NCBI RefSeq assembly: GCF_013266755.1
Contig: NZ_JABRWJ010000006.1
Coordinates: forward strand, 62,001 to 126,000
Reading direction: 5' to 3'
Source: Pseudaquabacterium terrae
GTDB lineage: Bacteria; Pseudomonadota; Gammaproteobacteria; Burkholderiales; Burkholderiaceae_C
DNA length: 64,000 bases
In this document: piece by piece, positions 38,642 to 46,023 of the stretch
How positions within the stretch are numbered: position 1 is the first letter of the stretch
How the letters are laid out: the number at the start of each line of letters is the position of its first letter
The notes under the pieces: model-generated
Seen by the model: the letters and a program-made list of their open reading frames with translations, nothing else
The model's database searches: none
Told to the model about the DNA's origin: nothing
Translations under genes and position numbers: made by a program

Positions 38642-38716
38642 GCCCCCACGCTCACTTCGTTCGCTGCCCCCCGAGGGGGCGCGTCAGTCCCTTGGGAACG
38701 GCCCGGCGGGACTGAC
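38642..38716. repeat. Burkholderiales-type intergenic palindrome cluster abutting the next start codon
   Basis: GCCCCC (38666-38671) pairs with 38675-38680. A 9-bp perfect inverted repeat, GTCAGTCCC (38683-38691), pairs with GGGACTGAC (38708-38716), whose last base directly precedes the ATG at 38717. The CCCCCACGCTCACTTCGTTCG stretch looks like a dispersed element seen in Rubrivivax-like genomes. The repeat leaves no room for a normal ribosome binding site. Confidence 0.6.
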
Positions 38717-39208
38717 ATGAAGTTCACGCTGCAGATCAACCAGCGCCCGCACACCGTCGATGCCGATCCGCAGATGCCGCTGCTGTGGGCGCTGCGCGAC
38801 CACCTCGGCCTGACCGGCACCAAGTACGGCTGCGGCCAGGGCCTGTGCGGCGCCTGCACCGTGCACCTCGATGGCCAGCCGGCGCGCGCCTGCCAGACGC
38901 CGCTGTCGTCGGTCGGCCAACGCCGCATCACGACGATCGAAGGCCTGTCGCGCGACGGCGAGCATCCGGTGCAGCAGGCCTGGCGCGCGCTGCGGGTGCC
39001 GCAGTGCGGCTATTGCCAGGGCGGCCAGATGATGGCCTGTGCCGCGCTGCTGCAAAGCCAGCCCAAGCCGAGCGCCGAGCAGGTGCACGAGGCGCTGGCC
39101 GGCCACATCTGCCGCTGCGGCACCTACGGCCGCATCGAGCAGGCGGTGCAGCTCGCCGCGAGCCTGCAGGCGAAGCTGCATGCCAACGCCGGAAAGGCGC
39201 GGCCATGA
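38717..39208 (+). CDS. 2Fe-2S subunit of an IorA-like molybdenum hydroxylase
   Basis: The protein has 163 residues. A plant-type ferredoxin domain carries CGQGLCGACTVHLDG plus Cys in ARACQTP. A helical domain with the second cluster follows, in PQCGYCQGGQMM and HICRCGTYGRIEQAV. It transfers electrons from the molybdopterin subunit encoded next. No signal peptide is present; it would be co-exported with the Tat-signalled large subunit. The start abuts a palindrome and shows no Shine-Dalgarno sequence. The large-subunit start overlaps its stop by 4 bases. Confidence 0.92.
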   Translation: MKFTLQINQRPHTVDADPQMPLLWALRDHLGLTGTKYGCGQGLCGACTVHLDGQPARACQTPLSSVGQRRITTIEGLSRDGEHPVQQAWRALRVPQCGYCQGGQMMACAALLQSQPKPSAEQVHEALAGHICRCGTYGRIEQAVQLAASLQAKLHANAGKARP

Positions 39209-41433
39209 GCGGCAGCATGCGACCCACCGGGCCCTCGCTGCGCCGCCGCAGCCTGCTCGTCGCCGGCGCCGGTGCGGCCGGCGCACTGGTGCTGCCGCTG
39301 CGCCTCGGCGCCCAGCCGGCGGCGTCCGCCGGCGAGCGCTTCGAGCCCAACGCCTTCATCCGCATCACGCCCGACGACCGTGTGCTGCTGACCAGCCACC
39401 GCGCCGAGATGGGCCAGGGCACGCGCACCGCGCTGGCGATGATCCTCTGCGACGAGCTCGACGCCGACTGGTCGCGCGTGCAGGTGCAGCGTGCCGACGG
39501 CGATGCGCGCTATGGCGACCAGAACACCGTCGGCGACGCGACGCTGATCCTGACCTGGGAGCCGCTGCGCCAGGCCGCGGCCGCCGCGCGCACGATGCTC
39601 GTGCAGGCCGCGGCCGAGCAGCTGAAGCTGCCGGTCGACGCGCTGCGCACGGAGGCCGGCCGCGTGCTGGCCAAGGACGGCTCGAAGAGCCTGCGCTACG
39701 GCGCGCTGGTGCGCCGCGCCGCCAAGCTGCCGGTGCCGGCGGCGCCGATGCTGAAATCGCCCGCCGACTACACGCTGATCGGCAAGCCCACGCCTGGCGT
39801 CGACCTGCGCGCGCAGACCACCGGCACGATGGTCTACGGCCTCGACGTGCAGCGCCCGGGCATGCGCTACGCGGTGATCGCACGCGCACCGCTGCCCGAC
39901 GTCAAGCTCAAGCGCTTCGACGACCGCGCCGCGCGTGCGGTCACCGGCGTCGAGCAGGTCTTCGCGCTCGACGGCGTGTTCCGCCCCGAGGGCACGACCG
40001 ATGCCGGCGTGGTGGTCGTCGCGCGCGACAGCTGGGCCTGCCTGCAGGCGCGAAAGCAGCTGCAGATCGAATGGGACGCGCCGCCCAGCCCCGACAGCGC
40101 GCAGATCCGCCAACGCCTGGAAGACGCGGCCACGCAGGCCGGCACCGTCTACCGCAGCAATGGCGACTTCGACGCCGCGCGCCGTGAAGGCGGCGGCACG
40201 GTGACCGTCTCGCGCCGCTACTACACGCCGCTGCTGATCCACGCGCCGCTCGAGCCGCCGAACTGCACCGCCGACGTGCGCGCCGATCGCTGCGAAATCT
40301 GGGCGCCGACGCAGAACCCGGGCGAAGCGCGTGAACGCATCGCCGAGGAGCTGAAGTGCCCGATCGAGCAGGTGACGGTTCACGTCACCGACATCGGCGG
40401 CGGCTTCGGCCGCAAGGCGATGCATGACTTCGTGCTCGAAGCGGTGCGCATCGGCCGCCGCATCGGCCAGCCGGTGAAACTGTTCTGGAGCCGCGAGGAC
40501 GACCTGCGCCACGGCTTCTACCGCAGCCCCTGCGTGCAGGCGATCGAGGCCGGCGCCGAGCCCCAAGGCCGGCCGCTCTACTGGCGCCATCACACGGCGC
40601 ATGGCTCGCAGCAACCGACCTCGGAAGCGGTGTCGCCGCGCGAGCTGCAGATGGGCGAGGTGCTGAGCGGCGCGACGCGGCTGCCGTACCCCTTCCCGCA
40701 CCTGCGCATCGAGGGCACGCACGTCGACATGCCGTTGCGCCGCGCCTGGATGCGCGGCGTGCAGCATGCGTTCCACGGCTTCGCGGTCGAGTCGGCGCTC
40801 GACGAGCTGGCGGTCAAGCTCGGCCGCGATCCGCTGGCCTGGCGGCTCGAGCAGCTCGAGCCGGCGCGGCGCACGCAGTTCATCCGCAGCCGCGCTTCGA
40901 CCGAGTTCTGGTTCGATTCGGGCCGGCTGGCCGGCGTGATCCGTCGCGTCGCCGAACTGTCGAACTGGTCGGCGCCGCTGCCGGCCGGTGGCGCCGCGCG
41001 GGGCCGCGGCTTCGCGGCGCACGTGCAGAGTGCCACCTACGTCGCGCTGGTCGCCGAGGTCTCGCGCCGGGGCCCGGCGCTGCGTGTCGAGCGTGTCTGC
41101 TGCGTCGTCGATTGCGGCCGCGTGATCAATCCGGACAGCGCCCGCGCGCAGGTCGAAGGGGCGATCGTCTACGGGCTGTCGTCGTGCCTGTTCGGCGAGA
41201 TCACGCTCGGCGGCGGCGCGGTGCAGCAGAGCAACTTCCACGACTATCCGGTGGCGCGCATCGGCGACATGCCACGCATCGACGTGGCCTTCATTCACAG
41301 CGGCGTCGCGCCGACGGGCCTGGGCGAGCCCTGCGTGCCGATGGTCGCGCCGGCGATCGCCAATGCGGTGGCCAACGCCGGCTGGGGGCGGCTGACCGAG
41401 TGGCCGTTGAAGCTGCCCGCCGCGGCCGCCTGA
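39205..41433 (+). CDS. Molybdopterin-binding large subunit, IorB-like aldehyde/heterocycle hydroxylase
   Basis: This 742-residue protein has a Tat signal (LRRRSLLVAGAGAAGALVLP, about residues 12-32), so it is probably periplasmic. The Moco-binding features are HRAEMGQGTRTALAMILCDE, TQNPGEARERIAEEL, DIGGGFGRKAMHD, the repeat RAWMRGVQHAFHGFAVESAL and the late active-site loop TGLGEPCVPMVAPAI with the catalytic Glu. The family includes isoquinoline 1-oxidoreductase and membrane-linked aldehyde oxidases. No cytochrome c subunit and no XdhC-like chaperone lie nearby, so the electron acceptor is unknown. Position after the deo operon suggests, but does not show, purine-base or aldehyde oxidation. 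Confidence 0.9.
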   Translation: MSGSMRPTGPSLRRRSLLVAGAGAAGALVLPLRLGAQPAASAGERFEPNAFIRITPDDRVLLTSHRAEMGQGTRTALAMILCDELDADWSRVQVQRADGDARYGDQNTVGDATLILTWEPLRQAAAAARTMLVQAAAEQLKLPVDALRTEAGRVLAKDGSKSLRYGALVRRAAKLPVPAAPMLKSPADYTLIGKPTPGVDLRAQTTGTMVYGLDVQRPGMRYAVIARAPLPDVKLKRFDDRAARAVTGVEQVFALDGVFRPEGTTDAGVVVVARDSWACLQARKQLQIEWDAPPSPDSAQIRQRLEDAATQAGTVYRSNGDFDAARREGGGTVTVSRRYYTPLLIHAPLEPPNCTADVRADRCEIWAPTQNPGEARERIAEELKCPIEQVTVHVTDIGGGFGRKAMHDFVLEAVRIGRRIGQPVKLFWSREDDLRHGFYRSPCVQAIEAGAEPQGRPLYWRHHTAHGSQQPTSEAVSPRELQMGEVLSGATRLPYPFPHLRIEGTHVDMPLRRAWMRGVQHAFHGFAVESALDELAVKLGRDPLAWRLEQLEPARRTQFIRSRASTEFWFDSGRLAGVIRRVAELSNWSAPLPAGGAARGRGFAAHVQSATYVALVAEVSRRGPALRVERVCCVVDCGRVINPDSARAQVEGAIVYGLSSCLFGEITLGGGAVQQSNFHDYPVARIGDMPRIDVAFIHSGVAPTGLGEPCVPMVAPAIANAVANAGWGRLTEWPLKLPAAAA

Positions 41434-41440
41434 GCGGCCG

Positions 41441-41464
41441 GGGGGGCGGCAAGGTCCGCCCCCC
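41441..41464 (+). terminator. GC hairpin after the molybdenum hydroxylase operon
   Basis: GGGGGGCGG (41441-41449) pairs perfectly with 41456-41464 across a 6-base loop. There is no T tract, so termination would need Rho or be partial. A possible AATAAT -10 for the following peptidase gene lies at 41498-41503. Confidence 0.5.
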
Positions 41465-41549
41465 ATCGGTGTGATGCCGGCACGCCGCGCGGGCCGCAAT
41501 AATCGATCGACACACGCGACAGCCCGGACGCACGGGCAGGGAGGACGCC

Positions 41550-43466
41550 GTGGAGATCGAGCGCTTCAAGCGCATGGTGGCCCATCTGGAGGCCGAGAGT
41601 GCCGCGGCGCCCGCGCGTTACCAGGCCAAGGTGGCGTTGCTGGCACTGCTGGGCTTCGGCATCCTGGCGCTGGTGCTCGGCATCGCCGGCTTCGGGCTGC
41701 TGCTGCTGGCCGGGCTGGCGATCGGAATGCTGTTCAACGGCACGGCGCTGATCCTGCTGCTGCTCAAGCTCGGCAAGCTGCTGCTGGTGCTGGCGATTCC
41801 GCTGTGGTTCCTGGTGCGCTCGGCGCTGAAGGCGCTGTTCGTGCGGCTGCCGGCGCCGCAGGGGCTGCCGGTCACGCGCACCGACGCGCCGGCGTTGTTC
41901 GAGGCCCTCGACGGCATGCGCCGGCGCCTGCGCGGGCCGCGCGTGCACCAGGTGCTGCTGGTCGACGAGGTCAATGCGGCGATCGTGCAGCGGCCGCTGT
42001 TCGGGCTCATCGGCTGGCCGCGCAACCACCTGCTGCTCGGGCTGCCGCTGCTCGACAGCCTGGCGCCCGACGAGGCGCTGGCCGTCGTCGCGCACGAATA
42101 CGGGCACCTGGCCGGCTCGCACGGACGCTTCGCCGCCTTCATCTACCGGCTGCGGCTGACCTGGGCGACGATCGACGCACTGGCATCGCAATGGCAGGGC
42201 TTCGCCGGCCGCGCGCTGCGGCGGCTGGTCGGCTGGTATGCGCCGTACTTCAATGCCTACACCCACGTGCTGGCGCGGGCCAACGAATACCAGGCCGACC
42301 GCGCCTCGGTCGACCTGGTCGGCGCCGCGGCGGCCGCGGCGGCGCTGAAGCGCGTGAACCTCGCCGGCGCGCACCACGAAGCGTTCTACGGCCAGGTCTT
42401 CGAGCGGGTGATCCACGACGCGCGCCCGCCGGCCGATCTGCAGCAGCGCTGGGCCGAGGTCTCGGCCCAGGCCGCGACGCAACCGAATGCGCAGCGCTGG
42501 CTCGGCGATGCGCTGGACCGCGAGGGCGGCGTGCTCGACACCCACCCTCCCTTGCGGGCCCGCCTCGCCGCGCTGCCCGGCGCCGCCGCGGCGCTGCAGG
42601 AGATGCCGCCGCCGCACACCGGCCCGTCGGCTGCCGAGGCCTGGCTCGGCGCGCTGCTGCCGGCGCTGCGCCAGCAGCTGCAGCAGGCCTGGACCGAGCG
42701 GATCGCCGAGCCGTGGGCCGAGCGCCACCAGCAGGCGCAGCAGCAGCGCAACCGCCTGGCCGCGCTGCGTGCGCAGGCAGCGCTGAACGACGACGAAGCC
42801 TTCGAGTGCCTGCGCCTGCGCGCGCAGCTCGAACCGGCGCCCGAGCTGGCCACCGCGGTCGCCGATTTCAACGCCGGCCATGTCGACCACGCGCCGGCGC
42901 TGTACCTCGAGGGCACGCTGCGCCTGGACGCCGGCGACGCCGCCGGCCTCACGCTGATCGAACGCGCGATGGCGCTGGACGCCGATGCGATCAAGCCGGG
43001 CTGCGAGCGCTGCCATGCCTTCTTCGCCGAGCGCCGGGACAGCGCGCAGGCCGAGGTCTATGCCGAACGCTGGCGCCGGCGCGACACGCTGGAGCGCGAG
43101 CGCGCCGAGCAGCTCGGCCGCCTCGACCATGGCCACGCGCTGGCGCCGGCCGAGCTCGATGCCGCCACGCGGCTGCGCGTCGACGAGCTGCTGGCCGCGC
43201 TGGGCAGCTTCAAGCCCGCGGCGGTCTACCTGGTCCGGCGCACGCTGCCGGCCGACCCGTCGTTCCCGGCGTACGTGCTGGCGCTGGAATTCGGCTGGTG
43301 GGCGCGCCGCGGCCGGCGGCCGCAGCAGGCGCTGGATCGGGCGGCCGCATACGAGTGGCCGCTGCCGCTGATGATCTGCCTGCTCGACCGCCAGCCCGCC
43401 GCCTGGCAGCGGCGTCTGCGCGCCGTGCGTGGCGCGCGCCGGCGCTGCGCGTCGCTGGCGAGGTGA
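41550..43466 (+). CDS. M48-family membrane metallopeptidase with C-terminal helical repeats
   Basis: The protein has 638 residues. Two or three hydrophobic helices lie at about 28-100 (ALLALLGFGILALVLGIAGF, then LLLLKLGKLLLVLAIPLWFL). The peptidase domain has the zinc motif HEYGH at 182-186 and a downstream acidic ligand region in ANEYQADRASVDLVG. The C-terminal half (about 370-630) is a series of helices with TPR-like character. The GTG start is supported by AGGGAGG six bases upstream. M48 enzymes of this layout act in membrane protein quality control; the substrate is unknown. Confidence 0.88.
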   Translation: MEIERFKRMVAHLEAESAAAPARYQAKVALLALLGFGILALVLGIAGFGLLLLAGLAIGMLFNGTALILLLLKLGKLLLVLAIPLWFLVRSALKALFVRLPAPQGLPVTRTDAPALFEALDGMRRRLRGPRVHQVLLVDEVNAAIVQRPLFGLIGWPRNHLLLGLPLLDSLAPDEALAVVAHEYGHLAGSHGRFAAFIYRLRLTWATIDALASQWQGFAGRALRRLVGWYAPYFNAYTHVLARANEYQADRASVDLVGAAAAAAALKRVNLAGAHHEAFYGQVFERVIHDARPPADLQQRWAEVSAQAATQPNAQRWLGDALDREGGVLDTHPPLRARLAALPGAAAALQEMPPPHTGPSAAEAWLGALLPALRQQLQQAWTERIAEPWAERHQQAQQQRNRLAALRAQAALNDDEAFECLRLRAQLEPAPELATAVADFNAGHVDHAPALYLEGTLRLDAGDAAGLTLIERAMALDADAIKPGCERCHAFFAERRDSAQAEVYAERWRRRDTLERERAEQLGRLDHGHALAPAELDAATRLRVDELLAALGSFKPAAVYLVRRTLPADPSFPAYVLALEFGWWARRGRRPQQALDRAAAYEWPLPLMICLLDRQPAAWQRRLRAVRGARRRCASLAR

Positions 43467-43468
43467 AT

Positions 43469-43487
43469 TTGTCACGACCCGTGACAA
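43469..43487. promoter_or_regulatory. Perfect inverted repeat upstream of the PAS-LuxR gene
   Basis: TTGTCACGACCCGTGACAA is a perfect 8-bp inverted repeat with a 3-base spacer, 2 bases after the peptidase stop and 85 bases before the LuxR-type start. A CCTAGGCT segment at about 43497-43504 could carry a -10. The spacing of the half-sites suits a dimeric regulator, possibly the PAS-LuxR protein or the nearby Crp/Fnr-type protein. Confidence 0.6.
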
Positions 43488-43571
43488 GCGCACCTGCCTA
43501 GGCTTCCGCCCACGCTCGCACCGGTCCGCCCGCATGGCACGGCCGGCAAGCGAGGCGCCCAGGAGGATCCC

Positions 43572-44312
43572 ATGCTCGACGCGTTCGACCTGCCCAACCT
43601 GACCAGCCTGCCGCGCAGCAGCGCGCTGGCCTTCGATCAAGCCACGCCGCCGGCTCGGCGCCTGCTGCAGATGGTCGACGAACTCGACTACGGGATCGTG
43701 CTGCTCAACGACGAAGGCCTGGTGTGCCAGGCCAACCGCGCGGCGCGCCGCGAGCTCGATGCCCAGCATCCGCTGCTGCTGATCGGCAACGAGCTGCGCG
43801 CCCGCCATCCGCACGACCTGCTGTCCCTGCGCGACGCGCTCACCGGCGCCGCGCAGCGCGGGCTGCGCCGGCTGCTGTGCCTGGGCAGCGACGAACTGCG
43901 CGTGACGCTGGCCGTCGTGCCGCTGGCCGCGCTGCCGGGCGAAGCGGGGCGCTGCGTGATGCTGGTGCTCGGCAAGCGCCAGGTCTGCGAGGAGCTGACG
44001 GTGGAATGGTTCGCCCGCGCGCATGGCCTGACGCTGGCCGAAACCGCCGTCGTCAAGGGCTTGTGCGCCGACCTGACGCCGCACGAGATCGCGCTGCGGC
44101 AGGGCGTCGGCCTGGCGACGATCCGCACGCAGATCGGCAGCGTGCGCGCGAAGACGCGCTCGCCCAGCATCCGCGCGCTGGTGCGCCAGGTGGCGATGCT
44201 GCCGCCGCTGGTCAGTGCGCTGCAGGGCCTGGCGCCCTTGCCGGCACCGCGGCCGCTGCGGCCGGCATTGGATCGGCCACAGCGCGAGCAGCGCACGGCG
44301 CTGGCCGCCTGA
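43572..44312 (+). CDS. PAS-like LuxR-type transcriptional regulator
   Basis: The protein has 246 residues. A PAS-like sensor region (about 28-145) contains MVDELDYGIVLLNDEGLVCQ and ANRAARRELDAQHPLLLIGN. The C-terminal LuxR helix-turn-helix (about 150-215) reads FARAHGLTLAETAVVKGLCADL, with TPHEIALRQGVGLATIRTQI and GSVRAKTRSPSIRALVR. A tail of about 30 Pro/Arg-rich residues follows. AGGAGG lies 6-11 bases before the ATG. It probably responds to an intracellular signal. Its targets are unknown, though autoregulation through the upstream palindrome is plausible. Confidence 0.88.
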   Translation: MLDAFDLPNLTSLPRSSALAFDQATPPARRLLQMVDELDYGIVLLNDEGLVCQANRAARRELDAQHPLLLIGNELRARHPHDLLSLRDALTGAAQRGLRRLLCLGSDELRVTLAVVPLAALPGEAGRCVMLVLGKRQVCEELTVEWFARAHGLTLAETAVVKGLCADLTPHEIALRQGVGLATIRTQIGSVRAKTRSPSIRALVRQVAMLPPLVSALQGLAPLPAPRPLRPALDRPQREQRTALAA

Positions 44313-44330
44313 CCGGCGTGGCGCCCCGGG

Positions 44331-44349
44331 CCCGGCGCGCCGCGCCGGG
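44331..44349 (+). terminator. GC hairpin after the PAS-LuxR gene
   Basis: CCCGGCGCG (44331-44339) and CGCGCCGGG (44341-44349) form a near-perfect stem with a tight loop and no T tract. It separates the LuxR-type gene from the Crp/Fnr-type gene on the same strand and may attenuate read-through. Confidence 0.4.
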
Positions 44350-44380
44350 TCCGTCACCGTGGGTGCATTAGCATCGCGCG

Positions 44381-45031
44381 GTGCCGCAGCCCCAGCCCGA
44401 CGAACTGCCCCCGATGAGCGATGCGCTGACCGCGTTGGCCAAGCGGGGCGAGCTGCGCCGTTATCGCCGCGGCACCGTGCTGATCCACGAGGGCGACATC
44501 GGCGAGACGATCTTCATCATCGTCTCCGGCCGGCTGCGCGCCTTCAGTGTCGGCGACAAGGAACGCGAGATCACCTATGGCGTCTACGGCCCCGGCGAGT
44601 ACCTGGGCGAGATGAGCCTGGACGGCGGCCGCCGCTCGGCCAGCGTGATCACGCTCGAAGCCAGCACCTGCGCGGTGGTCACGCGGCGCACGCTGGAGGC
44701 CTTCATCGCCGAACGGCCGGCGTTCGCCTTCGAGCTGCTGTCCAAGGTGATCCGGCGTGCCCGCTCGGCGACGCTGAGCGCGCGCCAGATGGCGTTGAAC
44801 GACGTCTACGGCCGCCTGAAGCAGCTGCTCGAATCGCTGGCCCCGACGGCAGGGCCGGACGGCCGCCGCGTGCTGCTGGAGCGGTTGACGCACCAGGAGA
44901 TGGCCAACCGCCTCGGCTGCTCGCGCGAGATGGTCAGCCGGCTGGTGAAGGACCTGGAGCGCGGCGGCTTCGTCGAGCCGCTCGGCGCCGGAGGCATGGC
45001 CCTCGCGCGCGCGCTGCCTGGAAAGTGGTGA
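44381..45031 (+). CDS. Crp/Fnr-family transcriptional regulator
   Basis: The product has 216 residues from the GTG at 44381; an ATG at 44414 would give 205 and is an equally good start, as neither has a clear ribosome binding site. The cyclic-nucleotide-binding fold (about 15-130) contains YRRGTVLIHEGDIGETIFII, VSGRLRAFSV and YGPGEYLGEMSLDGGRRSAS. The Crp-type winged helix (about 150-210) has LTHQEMANRLGCSREMVSRL. No Fnr-type cysteine cluster is present, so it is not an iron-sulfur oxygen sensor. The SLDGGRRSAS phosphate-binding-cassette-like stretch leaves cyclic nucleotide binding possible. Confidence 0.92.
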   Translation: MPQPQPDELPPMSDALTALAKRGELRRYRRGTVLIHEGDIGETIFIIVSGRLRAFSVGDKEREITYGVYGPGEYLGEMSLDGGRRSASVITLEASTCAVVTRRTLEAFIAERPAFAFELLSKVIRRARSATLSARQMALNDVYGRLKQLLESLAPTAGPDGRRVLLERLTHQEMANRLGCSREMVSRLVKDLERGGFVEPLGAGGMALARALPGKW

Positions 45032-45041
45032 GCCTTCAGCG

Positions 45042-45986
45042 TCACTTCTTCGGCTGAGCGCTCGCCGGCGCCGGCGGTCCGAAGCGCTCGCCCGGCTTCG
45101 CCGCCTGCCGGTACACCGGCTCGACGCGCGGCATGCGCGCCTCGATCTCCGCGATGCGCGCTTCGCCCGACGGGTGGGTCGACAGCCATTGCGGCGGCGC
45201 GCCCTTGCTCGCCGACATCATCTTCTGCCACAGCGTGACGCCGGCGCGCGGGTTGTAGCCGGCCTGCGAGGCCATCATCAGGCCCAGCGCGTCGGCTTCC
45301 GATTCGTCATCGCGCGAGAAGCGCAGCGTCAGCAACTGGCCGCCCATGTCGGCCATCATGCGGCCGGCGTTGCCGAGGCCGAACAGCGCCGCGCCGATCT
45401 CGATCGCGCCGCGCGTGGCCATCGTCTTGCCCATGCGCTCGCGGGCATGCTCGAGCAGTGCATGAGCGACCTCGTGGCCCATGATCATCGCCACCTCGTC
45501 GTCGCTCAGCTGCAGCTTGGCGAGGATGCCGTAGTAGAAGGCGATCTTGCCGCCGGGCATGCAGAAGGCGTTGAGGTCCTGCGAGCCGATCAGGTTGACC
45601 TCCCACTTCCAGTCCGCCGCGCGCGGATTGCAGGTCGTCGTGAAGGGCACGATGCGATCGGCGATGTAGCGCAGGCGGCGCACCTGCGGATGGTCCACCG
45701 GCCCCAGCGCGCGCTGGCTGCCGGCCTGGTTCAGCATGCTGCGGTACTGCTGGCCGGCCGCCTTCTCGATCTGCTCGGCCGACACCACCTTCGTGAAACC
45801 GGAGCGCTGGCACTCGGCGGACAGGTCCTGCGCCAGCACCGCCGGGGCGGCCGTCGCCAGCACACCGGCGCCGAGCAGCGCACCGCCGAGGCGGCGGCGC
45901 GCATGCAGCGTGCAGCGGCAGTCGCGGGCATGCGCCACCATCGGCGGCACGGCGATCGAAGCGTCGGCGTTGAAGAGTTCGGTCAT
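45042..45986 (-). CDS. M48-family exported metalloprotease
   Basis: The protein has 314 residues. A charged N-terminus (HARRRLGG) leads into a hydrophobic segment at about 33-52 (LGGALLGAGVLATAAPAVLAQ), a signal peptide or anchor. The zinc motif HEVAHALLEH begins at residue 171, with the third ligand in ESEADALGLMMASQAGYNP, and LSTHPSGEARIAEIEARMP is typical of periplasmic YcaL/LoiP/BepA-type enzymes. It probably degrades or checks misfolded envelope proteins. It converges with the Crp/Fnr gene, with 10 bases between. Confidence 0.9.
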   Translation of the reverse strand: MTELFNADASIAVPPMVAHARDCRCTLHARRRLGGALLGAGVLATAAPAVLAQDLSAECQRSGFTKVVSAEQIEKAAGQQYRSMLNQAGSQRALGPVDHPQVRRLRYIADRIVPFTTTCNPRAADWKWEVNLIGSQDLNAFCMPGGKIAFYYGILAKLQLSDDEVAMIMGHEVAHALLEHARERMGKTMATRGAIEIGAALFGLGNAGRMMADMGGQLLTLRFSRDDESEADALGLMMASQAGYNPRAGVTLWQKMMSASKGAPPQWLSTHPSGEARIAEIEARMPRVEPVYRQAAKPGERFGPPAPASAQPKK

Positions 45987-46023
45987 GGGCCTGCGATCCT
46001 AAGCGCTGGTGCGGGTTCCCCGT

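Noticed and set aside
44381-45031. Crp/Fnr-type protein considered as a true Fnr oxygen sensor
   Set aside because: The N-terminal cysteine cluster needed for a 4Fe-4S centre is absent.
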